Origin: Brevundimonas goettingensis
GTDB taxonomy: Bacteria > Pseudomonadota > Alphaproteobacteria > Caulobacterales > Caulobacteraceae
Direction: 5' to 3'
NCBI RefSeq assembly: GCF_017487405.1
Contig: NZ_CP062222.1
Span: 538,501 to 602,500 of the forward strand
Length of the DNA stretch: 64,000 bases
In this document: one piece after another, positions 7,019-16,851 of the stretch
Layout: every line of letters starts with the position of its first letter
How positions within the stretch are numbered: the first letter of the stretch is position 1
The notes under the pieces: generated by a model
Told to the model about the DNA's origin: nothing
The model's database searches: none
The model's input: the letters and a program-made list of their open reading frames with translations, nothing else
Translations under genes and position numbers: made by a program

Positions 7019-8650
7019 GTGGGCGGCTTCACGGCGGCGTTGCAGAGATTTGGGATCGGCCGACTGGCCGCGGTGCTGGGCGTCGCCGCCGGCGTCGCCG
7101 CCGTTCTGGTCGCCGTCATGCTGCGCATGGGTCAGGCGCCGGACGCGCTGCTCTATTCCAACCTGGACCTGAAGGAGGCGGGCGACATCACCGCCTCGCT
7201 GGAACAGGCCGGCATCAAGTACAAGACCCAGGGCGACGGCTCGACCATCATGGTCAACCGCGACGACGTCGGCACCGCCCGGATGATGGTGGCCTCCAAG
7301 GGACTCGTGACCACCGGTTCGGTCGGCTATGAGATCTTCGACAACCAGTCGGTGCTCGGCCAGACCGAGTTCCAGCAGAACCTCAACGAAAAGCGCGCCC
7401 TGGAAGGCGAGCTGGGCCGGACCATCCTGTCCTATCGGGGCATTTCCTCGGCCAAGGTGCTGATCGCCCTGCCGCGTCGCGAGATGTTCGCCTCCGCCGC
7501 CGGGGAGCCCACCGCCGCGGTCGTGGTCGGGGTCGGCGGCCGTCCGCTGACCGGCGACCAGATCCAGGCCATCCGCAACGTCGTCGCCTCCTCGGTGCCG
7601 GGCATGAAGCCTGAAAAGGTCACCGTCACCGACACCGCCAACCGGACGCTCGCCGCCGGTTCGGGCGAGGAGGGCTTCTCCGCCGCCTCGGCCCAGGACT
7701 CCAAGAACGCCACCGAGGCCCAGCTGCAGGCCCGGATCATGGACATCGTCGAGGGCGTCGTCGGTCCGGGCGCCGCCAAGGTCCAGGTCACCGCCGACAT
7801 CGACCACAGCCGCTCCACCACCCAGGAACAGAAGTTCGATCCCGACGGCCAGGTCGTCCGCTCGACCTCGACCAACGGCTCGGAAAAGACCGACACCACC
7901 GGCGACCCCTCGGGCGGTGCGACGGCGACCAACAACATCCCGGGCGGCGCGGCGCCGACCACGACCCCGGCCGGTTCGTCGGACAAGGCCAATACCGAGA
8001 CCACCAACTACGAAATCTCCAACACCACCACGACCACGATCAAGGAAGCCGGCCAGGTCCAGAAGCTGGCCGTCGCGGTCGCCATCGACGGCGTCTGGAC
8101 CCCGGCCAAGGACGGCAAGGGCGAGCCGACCTATGCGCCGCGCTCGGCCGAGGACATCGCCAAGATCGACGCCCTGGTGAAGGCCGCCATCGGCTTCGAC
8201 CCCCAGCGTGGCGACCAGGTGAAAGTCGAGAACGCCAGGTTCAGCCACGACACCTCGGCCGCCGGCGGCACCGAGACCGGCTCCTCGCTGCTGGACTTCG
8301 ACAAGAACGACATCATGCGCGGCGTCGAGCTGCTGGTCCTGCTGGTGACCGGCCTGCTGCTGATCTTCTTCGTGCTGCGTCCGCTGCTCAAGACCGCCAA
8401 TACGACGGGCGTCCCGGCCCTGGCCGGCGCGGCCGGGGGCGGCGCGCCCGGCGTGACCCACCTGCAGACCGTGATGGTCGACGGCGTGCCGCAACTGGTC
8501 GCGCCCCAGTCCGACATGGACCAGCGGCTCGACATCGCCCGCATCGAGGGTCAGGTGAAGGCGTCCTCGGTCAAGAAGGTCGCCGAGTTTGTCGAGAACC
8601 ATCCCGATGAGTCGACCGCGATCCTGCGCGGCTGGCTGCACGACACCTGA
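7019..8650 (+). CDS. fliF: Flagellar MS-ring protein FliF
   Basis: 543 residues from the GTG at 7019. FliF forms the membrane-embedded MS ring, the base of the flagellum. Two membrane segments bracket a large periplasmic part: [20 protein letters not shown] near the N-terminus and [19 protein letters not shown] near residue 430. The YscJ/FliF domain begins [17 protein letters not shown], and the cytoplasmic tail that binds FliG ends the protein. The open frame also offers TTG at 6983, but the GTG has AGGCGGGA 6-10 bases upstream and gives the family N-terminus [11 protein letters not shown]. The stop overlaps fliG (TGATG). First gene of the flagellar operon. Confidence 0.93.
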   Translation: MGGFTAALQRFGIGRLAAVLGVAAGVAAVLVAVMLRMGQAPDALLYSNLDLKEAGDITASLEQAGIKYKTQGDGSTIMVNRDDVGTARMMVASKGLVTTGSVGYEIFDNQSVLGQTEFQQNLNEKRALEGELGRTILSYRGISSAKVLIALPRREMFASAAGEPTAAVVVGVGGRPLTGDQIQAIRNVVASSVPGMKPEKVTVTDTANRTLAAGSGEEGFSAASAQDSKNATEAQLQARIMDIVEGVVGPGAAKVQVTADIDHSRSTTQEQKFDPDGQVVRSTSTNGSEKTDTTGDPSGGATATNNIPGGAAPTTTPAGSSDKANTETTNYEISNTTTTTIKEAGQVQKLAVAVAIDGVWTPAKDGKGEPTYAPRSAEDIAKIDALVKAAIGFDPQRGDQVKVENARFSHDTSAAGGTETGSSLLDFDKNDIMRGVELLVLLVTGLLLIFFVLRPLLKTANTTGVPALAGAAGGGAPGVTHLQTVMVDGVPQLVAPQSDMDQRLDIARIEGQVKASSVKKVAEFVENHPDESTAILRGWLHDT

Positions 8651-9693
8651 TGGCTCCGCGCATGGCCACCACGAAGAAGCCTTCCGTCGACGACGCCAAA
8701 AAGCTGACCGGCCCCGAAAAGGCGGCCGTCATTCTGCTGTCGCTCGGCGAGGAGCACACCCAGCTCTGGAAGAACCTCGACGACGAGGAGATCAAGGAAA
8801 TCTCCCAGGCCATGGCCGGTCTCGGCACCGTCAGCGCGACGGTGGTCGAGGAGCTGCTGCTGGAGTTCGTGTCGGGCATGACCGGCTCGGGCGCGGTCAT
8901 GGGCTCGTTCGAACAGACCCAGCGCCTGCTGGCCGCTTTCATGCCCGCCGACCGCGTCGACGGACTGATGGAGGAAATCCGCGGTCCGGCCGGCCGGACC
9001 ATGTGGGACAAGCTGGGCAATGTTAACGAGGCCGTCCTCGCCAACTATCTGAAGAACGAATACCCCCAGACCGTCGCCGTGGTCCTGTCCAAGGTAAAGC
9101 CCGACCACGCCGCCCGCGTCCTGACCTCCCTGCCCGAGGACTTCGCCCTGGAGTGCGTGCAGCGGATGCTGCGCATGGAGCCGGTCCAGCGCGAAATCCT
9201 GGACAAGATCGAACAGACCCTGCGCGTCGAGTTCATGTCCAACCTGGCCCGCACCTCCAAGCGCGACAGCCACGAGATGATGGCCGACATCTTCAACTCG
9301 TTCGACCGCCAGACCGAGGCCCGCTTCATCGGCGCCCTGGAAGAGCGCAACCGCGAGGCGGCCGAGCGTATCCGCGCCCTGATGTTCGTCTTCGAGGACC
9401 TGAACAAGCTGGATCCCGGCGGCGTCCAGACCCTGCTGCGCGCTGTGGAGAAAGACCAGCTGGGGCTGGCCCTGAAGGGCGCCTCCGAAGGCCTGCGCGA
9501 GATGTTCTTCACCAACATGTCCGAACGCGCGTCCAAGATTATGCGCGAGGACATGGAATCGATGGGCCCCGTGCGTCTGAAGGACGTCGATGCGGCCCAG
9601 ATGGCCATGGTCCAGGCCGCCAAGGACCTCGCCGCCAAGGGCGAGATCATGCTGGCCGGGGCCGGCGGCGCCGACGACGAGCTGATTTACTGA
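8650..9693 (+). CDS. fliG: Flagellar motor switch protein FliG
   Basis: 347 residues. FliG couples the stator to rotor movement and joins the MS ring to FliM/FliN. The N-terminal domain starts [17 protein letters not shown]. The [19 protein letters not shown] middle-domain motif (the EHPQ-type motif, here EYPQ) is near residue 138. The charged C-terminal torque helix is recognisable from [20 protein letters not shown]. It begins on the last base of the fliF stop and is followed one base later by fliH, so it is co-transcribed and coupled. Confidence 0.96.
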   Translation: MAPRMATTKKPSVDDAKKLTGPEKAAVILLSLGEEHTQLWKNLDDEEIKEISQAMAGLGTVSATVVEELLLEFVSGMTGSGAVMGSFEQTQRLLAAFMPADRVDGLMEEIRGPAGRTMWDKLGNVNEAVLANYLKNEYPQTVAVVLSKVKPDHAARVLTSLPEDFALECVQRMLRMEPVQREILDKIEQTLRVEFMSNLARTSKRDSHEMMADIFNSFDRQTEARFIGALEERNREAAERIRALMFVFEDLNKLDPGGVQTLLRAVEKDQLGLALKGASEGLREMFFTNMSERASKIMREDMESMGPVRLKDVDAAQMAMVQAAKDLAAKGEIMLAGAGGADDELIY

Positions 9694-9694
9694 C

Positions 9695-10351
9695 ATGATC
9701 ACATCCGCCATCAACAGCCGCCCGTTCAGCTTCGACACCGAGTTCGACGACGCCGGTGGCGTGACCCCCGGTCAGGCCTTCAAGCCGACCAAGCGCGCCT
9801 ATCTGCCGGCCGAGGTCGAGGCCCTGATCGCCCAGGCCCGGCTGGAAGGCCGCGAGACGGCTCTGGCCGAGGTCGAGAGCCTGCACGCCATGGCCCTGGT
9901 CACCCTGGGCCAGGCTGTCGCGGCCGCCGCCCCCTCGCTCGGCGCCGTGGCCCAGACCCACCGCGAACAGTCGGCCGAACTGGCCCTGGCCGCGGCCCGC
10001 GTCCTGGCCGCCGGCGCCCTGGAACGCTTCCCCGCCGGCCCGATCCAGGCCGCGCTCGAGGCCCTGGGCTCCGAGATCGACGCCACGCCGCGTCTGGTCA
10101 TCCGCGCCCGCGGTCTGGACGAGAGTGTTCAGGCGAAGCTTCAGTCCATCTGCGTCGACGCCGGCTTCACCGGTCTGGTCGCCTTCCGCGACGAGCCCGG
10201 CATGGCGGCCGCCGCCTTCCAGCTGGAATGGGCCGACGGCCGCGCCGATTTCGACCCCGCCGAGGCCGCCGCGCGCATGAGCGAGGCCCTGCATGCCGCC
10301 CTGGCCGCCGAGGCCGGGCACGCTGAAAACATCAATGGGAGCAACTTCTGA
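9695..10351 (+). CDS. fliH: FliH-like flagellar export regulator (FlbE type)
   Basis: 218 residues, Ala-rich and helical. It sits where Caulobacter has flbE/fliH, between fliG and fliN. Sequence features fit FliH: a disordered N-terminus, a long helix with AxxxG spacing (VEALIAQARLEGRETALAEV) and a C-terminal globular domain (TPRLVIRARGLDESVQAKL). FliH binds and restrains the export ATPase FliI and docks it at the switch through FliN. Divergence of the family makes position as important as sequence for this call. The stop overlaps the fliN start. Confidence 0.82.
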   Translation: MITSAINSRPFSFDTEFDDAGGVTPGQAFKPTKRAYLPAEVEALIAQARLEGRETALAEVESLHAMALVTLGQAVAAAAPSLGAVAQTHREQSAELALAAARVLAAGALERFPAGPIQAALEALGSEIDATPRLVIRARGLDESVQAKLQSICVDAGFTGLVAFRDEPGMAAAAFQLEWADGRADFDPAEAAARMSEALHAALAAEAGHAENINGSNF

Positions 10352-10680
10352 TGGCCGAGGATTTCGCCCTGGAGGAGTTCGGGACCTCCACCGCACTGGC
10401 GACGATGGACGAGGGCGGTGACAAGAGCGCCGTCGACCTGGCCCCCGTCTTCGACGTGCCGGTCAACATCTCGGCCGTGCTGGGCAAGGCCCATATGACC
10501 GTGGCGCAGCTGCTCAAGCTGAACCGCGGCAGCGTGCTGGAGCTGGACCGCAAGGTCGGCGAGGCCATCGATATTTTCGTCAACAACCGTCTGGTCGCCC
10601 GCGGGGAGGTCGTCGTCGTCGAGGACCGCCTGGGCGTGACCATGACGGAAATCATCAAGACCGAGGACTCGGCGGCCTAG
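10351..10680 (+). CDS. fliN: Flagellar motor switch protein FliN
   Basis: 109 residues. The SpoA/FliN domain covers residues 35-105: FDVPVNISAVLGKAHMTVAQLLKL, then GSVLELDRKVGEAIDIFVNN and LVARGEVVVVEDRLGVTMTEI. FliN builds the lower C-ring and takes part in switching and in docking FliH. The short acidic N-terminal tail is typical. It begins on the last base of the fliH stop and is followed by 38 bp and flbD. Confidence 0.96.
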   Translation: MAEDFALEEFGTSTALATMDEGGDKSAVDLAPVFDVPVNISAVLGKAHMTVAQLLKLNRGSVLELDRKVGEAIDIFVNNRLVARGEVVVVEDRLGVTMTEIIKTEDSAA

Positions 10681-10718
10681 GCCGCCGGTTCTGCGTAAGA
10701 GTTTAAAGGAGAAGACCG

Positions 10719-12110
10719 ATGCGGCTTCTGGTGGTTGGCAGGCTGAGCGGACAGCTCGCGGCGGCGGTGAAGATGGCCATGGCGCACGGCGCCAAGGTCC
10801 AGCACGTCGAGCGCACCGATCAGGCGACGGAGCAGCTCCGGCGCGGGCAGGGGGCCGACCTGCTGATGGTCGACTACAACCTCGACATCTCCGGCCTGAT
10901 CGCGGCCAATGACGCCGAGCGGATCTTCGTTCCGGTCGTGGCCTGCGGCGTCGATAACGACGCGGACAAGGCCGCCGCCGCCATCCGGGCCGGGGCCAAG
11001 GAGTTCATCCCCCTGCCGCCCGAGGCCGATCTGATCGCCGCGGTCCTGTCGGCCGTCGCCGACGACGAGCGCCCGATGATCTCGGCCGATCCGTCGATGC
11101 AGGCGGTGGTCAAGCTGGCCGACCAGGTCGCCCGCTCGGAAGCCTCGATCCTGATCACCGGGGAAAGCGGCGTCGGTAAGGAAGTCATGGCGCGCTATCT
11201 GCACGTCAACTCCAAGCGGTCGGACCGTCCCTTCATCAGCGTCAACTGCGCCGCCATCCCGGACAATCTGCTGGAGAGCGAGCTGTTCGGCCACGAGAAG
11301 GGGGCCTTCACCGGCGCCGTGGCCCGCCGCATCGGCAAGTTCGAGGAGGCCGACGGCGGCACCCTGCTGCTGGACGAAATCAGTGAGATGGACGCCCGCC
11401 TGCAGGCCAAGCTGTTGCGCGCCATCCAGGAGCGGGTCATCGACCGCGTCGGCGGCACCAAGCCCGTGCCGGTCAACATCCGCATCATCGCCACCTCCAA
11501 CCGCGACCTGTCCAAGGCCGTGGCGGAAGGCGTCTTCCGCGAAGACCTCCTGTACCGCCTGAACGTGGTCAATCTGCGCCTGCCGTCCCTGCGCGAGCGC
11601 CCGGGCGACGTCGCTGTCCTGGCCGACCACTTCGTCAAGAAATACGCCGCCGCCAACGGCGTGCCGACCCGCCCGCTGTCGGCCGACGCCCGTCGGGCGC
11701 TCGCCGCCCACCGCTGGCCCGGCAACGTCCGCGAGCTGGAAAACGCCATGCACCGCGCGGTCCTGCTGGCCGTCGGTCCGGAGATCGACGCCGAGGCCAT
11801 CCGTCTTCCCGACGGCCAGCCGCTTTCCGGCGTTGTGGCGCAGGCCGACTCGGGCCCTGCTGCGCGCGCCGCCCAGACCGCCGACGCCGTGTCGCGCGCC
11901 TATGTCGGCCAGACTGTTGCGCAGATGGAAAAGACCCTGATCCTGGACACCCTGACCCACTGCCTGGGCAACCGCACCCATGCGGCCAACATCCTGGGCA
12001 TCTCGATCCGGACCCTGCGCAACAAGCTGAACGAATACGCCGACGAGGGGACCGCCATCATGGCCCCGCAGAACGGCGTCGCCGCCAACTACGGCGCGAG
12101 CGCGGCCTGA
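10719..12110 (+). CDS. flbD: Sigma-54-dependent flagellar regulator FlbD
   Basis: 463 residues with an AAAGGAGAAG ribosome site. FlbD activates sigma-54 promoters of late flagellar genes. The receiver-like N-terminus (1-115) keeps an Asp at position 52 (MVDYNLD) but lacks the usual acidic pair at the start (it reads LLVVGRL) and the conserved Lys (FIPLP), so it is non-canonical. The AAA+ domain has Walker A GESGVGKE (148-155), the sigma-54 contact loop GAFTGA (195-200) and Walker B LLLDE (216-220). A Fis-type helix-turn-helix (NRTHAANILGISIRTLRNKL) ends the protein. Gene order matches the Caulobacter fliF operon. Confidence 0.94.
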   Translation: MRLLVVGRLSGQLAAAVKMAMAHGAKVQHVERTDQATEQLRRGQGADLLMVDYNLDISGLIAANDAERIFVPVVACGVDNDADKAAAAIRAGAKEFIPLPPEADLIAAVLSAVADDERPMISADPSMQAVVKLADQVARSEASILITGESGVGKEVMARYLHVNSKRSDRPFISVNCAAIPDNLLESELFGHEKGAFTGAVARRIGKFEEADGGTLLLDEISEMDARLQAKLLRAIQERVIDRVGGTKPVPVNIRIIATSNRDLSKAVAEGVFREDLLYRLNVVNLRLPSLRERPGDVAVLADHFVKKYAAANGVPTRPLSADARRALAAHRWPGNVRELENAMHRAVLLAVGPEIDAEAIRLPDGQPLSGVVAQADSGPAARAAQTADAVSRAYVGQTVAQMEKTLILDTLTHCLGNRTHAANILGISIRTLRNKLNEYADEGTAIMAPQNGVAANYGASAA

Positions 12111-12114
12111 ATTC

Positions 12115-13038
12115 ATGGCGTTGTTGACGGATCGTAGAACCGTCCTCGCGGGCCTGACCCTGATCGGTCTGGGCGGCTGCGAGCGCACGCGCGAAGAGCC
12201 GTCGACCCAGGTTCCCCTGCCGCCGCGCGACGTGGCCTTCGATCTGTCCGATCTGGAGCGCGAGAACGGCGGCCGCATCGGCCTCAGCATCCTGGACGGC
12301 CATCGCGCCTCCTGGCGGGCCAATGAGCGGTTCAACTACTGCTCGACCTTCAAGCTGTTCCTGGCCGCCGCCATGCTGGAGCGCATCCAGCAGGGCAAGG
12401 AGAAGGCCGACCGCGCCGTCCCCGTGACGGCCGCCGACATGCTGGACCACGCCCCGGTCACCGAAACCGCCGTCGGCCAGACGATGACCCTGATCGACCT
12501 GATGAAGGCGACCGTCGAGGTCAGCGACAATCCCGCCGCCAACATCCTGATCCGCGAGCTGGGCGGTCTGGACGCCCTGCGCGCCTGGTATCGCCGCGCC
12601 GGCGACGACGCGACACGCGTCGACCGTCTGGAGCCCGAGCTCAACCGCAAGGACGGCGACAAGGACACCACCCTGCCGTTCCAGGCCGCGACCAATCTGA
12701 ACTGGATCCTGGAGGCCTATCAGCCCCTGGTCTTCCAGTCGCGCTATCGCCCTCTGTGGGACTGGCTGATCGACAGCCCGACCGGCGAGAAGCGTCTCAA
12801 GGCGGGCGTGCCCGCCGGCTGGACCGTGGCCCACAAGACCGGGACCGGCGGCACGGGCCAGACCAACGACATCGGCGTGGTCTATCCGGCCATGGGCGAT
12901 CCGATCCCGGTCGCCGTCTTCTACGACGCGCCCGAGAGCCTGGCGCCCGAGACGCGTGACGCCGTCATCGCCGAGGCCACGCGGCGCGGCCTGGCGGCCC
13001 TCGGTCACGGAACCCCGGTTGAAGGGGCTGCGGCGTGA
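12115..13038 (+). CDS. Class A serine beta-lactamase, lipoprotein type
   Basis: 307 residues with all class A motifs: Ser77-Thr-Phe-Lys80, Ser137-Asp-Asn, Glu173-Pro-Glu-Leu-Asn (the omega-loop general base) and Lys241-Thr-Gly. The N-terminus (DRRTVLAGLTLIGLGGCE) combines a twin-arginine-like start with a lipobox-like LGGC, so the enzyme is probably a lipid-anchored periplasmic protein that hydrolyses penicillins or cephalosporins. It starts 4 bases after flbD stops, and its GTGA overlap with flhA makes it an integral part of the flagellar operon. No mobile-element remnants are visible. The spectrum cannot be told. Confidence 0.93.
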   Translation: MALLTDRRTVLAGLTLIGLGGCERTREEPSTQVPLPPRDVAFDLSDLERENGGRIGLSILDGHRASWRANERFNYCSTFKLFLAAAMLERIQQGKEKADRAVPVTAADMLDHAPVTETAVGQTMTLIDLMKATVEVSDNPAANILIRELGGLDALRAWYRRAGDDATRVDRLEPELNRKDGDKDTTLPFQAATNLNWILEAYQPLVFQSRYRPLWDWLIDSPTGEKRLKAGVPAGWTVAHKTGTGGTGQTNDIGVVYPAMGDPIPVAVFYDAPESLAPETRDAVIAEATRRGLAALGHGTPVEGAAA

Positions 13039-15155
13039 CCGACAGCACCCTGATGAAGGACGGCATGGCCCGTCCGACCGGCAAGGATGTCCAGGGCTGG
13101 CTGATGCGCGGCGAGGTCGGGATGGCGCTCGGCGTCATCGGCGTGATCATGCTGCTGATCCTGCCGGTCCCGAAATTCCTGCTGGACCTGCTGCTGGCCA
13201 TCTCGCTGGTGTCGTCCGTGCTGATCCTGATGACGGCGCTGATGATGAAGCGCCCGCTCGACTTCGCCATCTTCCCGACGGTGCTGCTGGTCTCGACCCT
13301 GTTCCGCCTGGGCCTGAACCTGGCCTCGACGCGTCTGGTCCTGACCCACGGGCACGAGGGCCACGACGCCGCCGGTCAGGTGATCAACGCCTTCGGCCAG
13401 CTGATGATGGGCGGCAGCTTCATCATCGGGATCATCATATTCGCCATCATTCTGGTGGTGAACTTCGTGGTCATCACCAAGGGTTCGACCCGGATCGCCG
13501 AAGTGTCCGCCCGCTTCACCCTGGACTCCATGCCGGGCAAGCAGATGGCCATCGACGCCGACCTGTCGTCGGGCCTGATCAACGAGGACCAGGCCAAGCT
13601 GCGCCGCAAGGAGCTGGAGCAGGAATCGACCTTCTTCGGGGCCATGGACGGCGCCTCGAAATTCGTTCGCGGCGATGCGGTCGCCGGCCTGATCATCACC
13701 TTCATCAACGCCATCGGCGGCATGCTGATCGGCGTCATCCAGCACCAGCTGCCCTTCCAGGAAGCGGCTTCCACCTATGTCCAGCTGACCATCGGCGACG
13801 GTCTGGTGACCCAGGTCCCGGCCATCATCATCTCGATCGCCGCCGGCTTCCTGGTGTCCAAGGCGGGCGTCGAGGGCACGGCCGACAAGGCCCTGGTCCA
13901 GCAGCTGGCCACCAACCCGGTCAGCCTGGGCATGGTCTCGGGCGCCGCCGGCCTGATCGGCCTGATCCCGGGGATGCCGATCATCCCCTTCGCCGCCCTG
14001 GCGCTCGGCACCGGCTTCATGGCCTGGCGTCTGGGCCGGGCCCGGCTCAAGCCCCAGCCGACCGAGGCCGAAAAGGCCGCCGCGGCCGCGGTCGCCGGCG
14101 GCAAGCCCAAGGAAGACGCAGAGGAGCCCATCGGCACCGCCCTGACCATCGACGAGGTCAAGATCGAGCTGGGCTACTCGCTGCTGGCGCTGATCAACGA
14201 TCTGGAAGGTCGTCGCCTGACCGACCAGATCCGCGCCCTGCGCCGGGCGCTGGCGCAGGAGTACGGCTTCGTCATCCCGTCGGTGCGTATCCTCGACAAC
14301 ATGCGCCTGCCGACCCAGGGCTATGCCATCCGCATCAAGGAGATGGAGGCCGGGTCGGGCGAGGTGCGTCTGGGCTCGCTGATGGCCATGGACCCGACCG
14401 GCCGTCAGGTCGAACTGCCCGGCGAGCACACCAAGGAGCCCGCCTTCGGCCTGCCCGCCACCTGGATCGACGAGACCCTGCGCGAAGAGGCCACCTTCCG
14501 GGGCTATACCATCGTCGATCCCTCGACGGTCCTGACCACCCACCTGACCGAGATCCTCAAGGAAAACATGGCCGATCTGCTGTCCTATGCAGAGGTCCAG
14601 AAGCTCATCAAGGAACTGGGCGAGGAGGAGAAGAAGCTGGTCGACGAACTGGTGCCCTCGGTCGTCACCGTCACCACGCTTCAGCGCGTTCTTCAGGCCC
14701 TGCTCAAGGAAAAGGTCTCGATCCGCGACCTGGGCGCCATCCTCGAAGGGCTCGCCGAGGCCGCGCCGCACTCCTCGTCGGTGACCACCCTGGTCGAGCA
14801 TGTCCGCAGCCGCCTGGCGCGTCAGCTGTGCTGGCAGCACAAGGGCGACGACGGCGCCCTGCCGATCGTCACCCTGTCGCCGGAATGGGAGGCCGCCTTC
14901 GCCGAGGCCCTGGTCGGGCAGGGCGAGGACAAGCAGCTGGCCATGGCCCCGTCGCGCCTGCAGGACTTCATCCGCAACGTCCGCGACGTCTTCGAACGCG
15001 CCGCCATGGCGGGCGAGACCGCGGTCCTGCTGACCGGCCCGCAGATCCGCCCCTACGTCCGCTCCATCATCGAACGCTTCCGCGGCCAGACCGTGGTGAT
15101 GAGCCAGAATGAGGTCCACCCCAAGGCCCGTCTGAAGACCATCGGCCAGGTCTAG
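13035..15155 (+). CDS. flhA: Flagellar export apparatus protein FlhA
   Basis: 706 residues, GTG start overlapping the beta-lactamase stop (GTGA). FlhA is the export-gate membrane protein of the flagellar type III system. The N-terminal half has about eight membrane segments and the highly conserved loop region around RFTLDSMPGKQMAIDADL. The soluble C-terminal half, beginning near residue 370 (IGTALTIDEVKIELGYSLL), docks chaperone-substrate complexes and ends with SQNEVHPKARLKTIGQV. It is the last gene of the operon; a 92-bp gap follows. Confidence 0.97.
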   Translation: MTDSTLMKDGMARPTGKDVQGWLMRGEVGMALGVIGVIMLLILPVPKFLLDLLLAISLVSSVLILMTALMMKRPLDFAIFPTVLLVSTLFRLGLNLASTRLVLTHGHEGHDAAGQVINAFGQLMMGGSFIIGIIIFAIILVVNFVVITKGSTRIAEVSARFTLDSMPGKQMAIDADLSSGLINEDQAKLRRKELEQESTFFGAMDGASKFVRGDAVAGLIITFINAIGGMLIGVIQHQLPFQEAASTYVQLTIGDGLVTQVPAIIISIAAGFLVSKAGVEGTADKALVQQLATNPVSLGMVSGAAGLIGLIPGMPIIPFAALALGTGFMAWRLGRARLKPQPTEAEKAAAAAVAGGKPKEDAEEPIGTALTIDEVKIELGYSLLALINDLEGRRLTDQIRALRRALAQEYGFVIPSVRILDNMRLPTQGYAIRIKEMEAGSGEVRLGSLMAMDPTGRQVELPGEHTKEPAFGLPATWIDETLREEATFRGYTIVDPSTVLTTHLTEILKENMADLLSYAEVQKLIKELGEEEKKLVDELVPSVVTVTTLQRVLQALLKEKVSIRDLGAILEGLAEAAPHSSSVTTLVEHVRSRLARQLCWQHKGDDGALPIVTLSPEWEAAFAEALVGQGEDKQLAMAPSRLQDFIRNVRDVFERAAMAGETAVLLTGPQIRPYVRSIIERFRGQTVVMSQNEVHPKARLKTIGQV

Positions 15156-15247
15156 GGTCGTCTCCGACCGCGTCGCGGCGTCGCGCCCCGCTGGACAGCC
15201 TCCCTCGCCCGTGTCGTCATCGCCGCCGGTCCTTCAGGAGCCGTGAC

Positions 15248-15814
15248 ATGATGCGTCAGTTCGCCCTCGCCGCCCTCTTGTGCCTCGCGGTCGCGGCGCC
15301 AGCCTCGGCCCAGATGGCCGATTTTCCCGCCGTGACCGACGCCTCCCGCACCGAGGCGAACGGCGAGCGGGTCATCAGCCTCAGCGCGGTCGTCCCGGTC
15401 CCTCCGGCCCAGGTCTGGGAAGTGCTGACCACGCCCGAGGGCTGGGTCGCCCATCTCGGCGTCGCCAGAGCCGCGATCGATCCACGGCTCGATGGGGTGA
15501 TCGAGGCCAGCTATGATCCGGCCGTGGCGCCCGGCTCGCCGGGGACCATCAAGAACCAGATCGTCGCCTATGTCCCCGGCCGAATGCTGGCGATCCGCAA
15601 CATCCAGGCGCCGGCCGGATTCGCCCATGCCGAGGCGTTCGGCCGTACTGTGACCGTCATCACCCTGACCCCGAGTGGAGGCGGGACCCGGATCGATCTC
15701 GAGGGCGTCGGCTTCGTTCCGGGCGCGGCCTTCGACGCCCTCTACGGCCAGTTCCACACCGGTGACGCCTGGACCCTGCAGCAGCTTCACGACGGCCTGA
15801 CGCCCAAACCCTGA
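15248..15814 (+). CDS. Secreted SRPBCC-fold protein
   Basis: 188 residues with a Sec signal peptide (MRQFALAALLCLAVAAPASA, cleavage near residue 22). The mature part has the START/Bet v1-like pattern: ISLSAVVPVPPAQVWEVLTTPEGW at the start, a central strand region, and a C-terminal helix (FDALYGQFHTGDAWTLQQLHDGL). This fold binds hydrophobic ligands in a cavity. An exported form suggests periplasmic ligand binding; function unknown. Two adjacent ATGs make the start uncertain by one codon. GGAG lies 9 bases upstream. Confidence 0.78.
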   Translation: MMRQFALAALLCLAVAAPASAQMADFPAVTDASRTEANGERVISLSAVVPVPPAQVWEVLTTPEGWVAHLGVARAAIDPRLDGVIEASYDPAVAPGSPGTIKNQIVAYVPGRMLAIRNIQAPAGFAHAEAFGRTVTVITLTPSGGGTRIDLEGVGFVPGAAFDALYGQFHTGDAWTLQQLHDGLTPKP

Positions 15815-15864
15815 TCTGGACAACTCCGCCCCTTCGCCTATCGTGGTTCGTCGAGGGGGCGGGC

Positions 15865-16851
15865 ATGGGGATTTCCACTCGAGATCGGGCTTCGGCCGGC
15901 TGGCGTCGCGGCCCGCTGCTGATCGGCCTTGCCGTCCTGATGGCGACGTGGGCGCCCCGGACGGGGCAGGCCTTCGGAACCGTGGCGGTCTTCGGTCAGC
16001 ATGAAGAGCATGCGAAGATCACGGCCCTTGCCCTGAAGGACTCCGGCTTGGGCCCCATGACCCTGTGGGTGTTCGGCGGGGGGCGAGGGAAGTTCGGAGC
16101 CGTGGGCGCGCCGGACCGCCCCGGGCGAGGCCTGATCCTGAACGGCGCGGCCCATTGCGACGGCGGCGACTGGCTGCCGAGGGACGAATACCGCCAAACG
16201 CGCACCCAGGCGGCCGACCGCCTGAGGAATTGCCGCGCCTTCGTCTTCGACAGGCTGGAGGACGCGGTCACGGCCGCCGGTCAGATGCTGGACGCCCGGG
16301 GGCGGCCGATCCCGGCCCAGATTGCGGCCTCCGAGGACTGCCGGTTCCGGGGCAAGGACGAAGGTCCGGCGCGCTGCCGGGCGCTGGAGAATATGGGCCT
16401 CGTCTTTCACACCACCCAGGACTTCTATTCCCACACCAACTGGACCGACGCCCCGGTCAGCGCGGCGACGCCGTTCGAGGCCGCGCGTCTGGGCCATGAC
16501 GCGCCCGCGCCGTGGATGGCCTCGACGGAGGCGGCCTTTCCCGAGGGACTGGTGTCCGGCTGCTTCAAATTCGTGCCCGAGTTTCTGTTCTGCCGGGGCC
16601 GCGTGCGCCACGCTGATCTGAACAAGGACGAAGGCCTGATCGACATGCGCGATCCGGCCGCCAGCACCGACGGCAAGGGGAGGGGCGCCGATGGCGGTTT
16701 CGCTCGCGCCGTCACCGCCGCCGTCGCCGACTCGCGTTCCAAATGGACCCTGTTCGAGACCCGGCTGGCCGAGCGTTACGGCCCCGAACGCGGACGACGG
16801 ATGGCCTGCCTGATCCGCAGCGACGACCCCGGCGCCTGCGCCCCTAGTTGA
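15865..16851 (+). CDS. Secreted CinY/Het-C-like protein
   Basis: 328 residues with an N-terminal signal-anchor or signal peptide (LLIGLAVLMATWAPRTGQA). The mature protein begins AFGTVAVFGQHEEHAKITALAL, and near residue 185 has LVFHTTQDFYSHTNW. The spaced His/Asp residues (HEEH, HTTQDFYSH, N-W) recall the zinc-dependent phospholipase C and Het-C group and the CinY proteins of actinomycetes, where a helical core binds metal ions. This suggests a metal-dependent hydrolase acting in the envelope, but catalysis is not shown. The 3' end overlaps the convergent gene by 8 bases. Confidence 0.7.
   Translation: MGISTRDRASAGWRRGPLLIGLAVLMATWAPRTGQAFGTVAVFGQHEEHAKITALALKDSGLGPMTLWVFGGGRGKFGAVGAPDRPGRGLILNGAAHCDGGDWLPRDEYRQTRTQAADRLRNCRAFVFDRLEDAVTAAGQMLDARGRPIPAQIAASEDCRFRGKDEGPARCRALENMGLVFHTTQDFYSHTNWTDAPVSAATPFEAARLGHDAPAPWMASTEAAFPEGLVSGCFKFVPEFLFCRGRVRHADLNKDEGLIDMRDPAASTDGKGRGADGGFARAVTAAVADSRSKWTLFETRLAERYGPERGRRMACLIRSDDPGACAPS

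Noticed and set aside
12956..15112. 718-aa plus-strand reading across flhA
   Set aside because: Composition is Arg/Gly/His/Pro-rich shadow of flhA in another frame.
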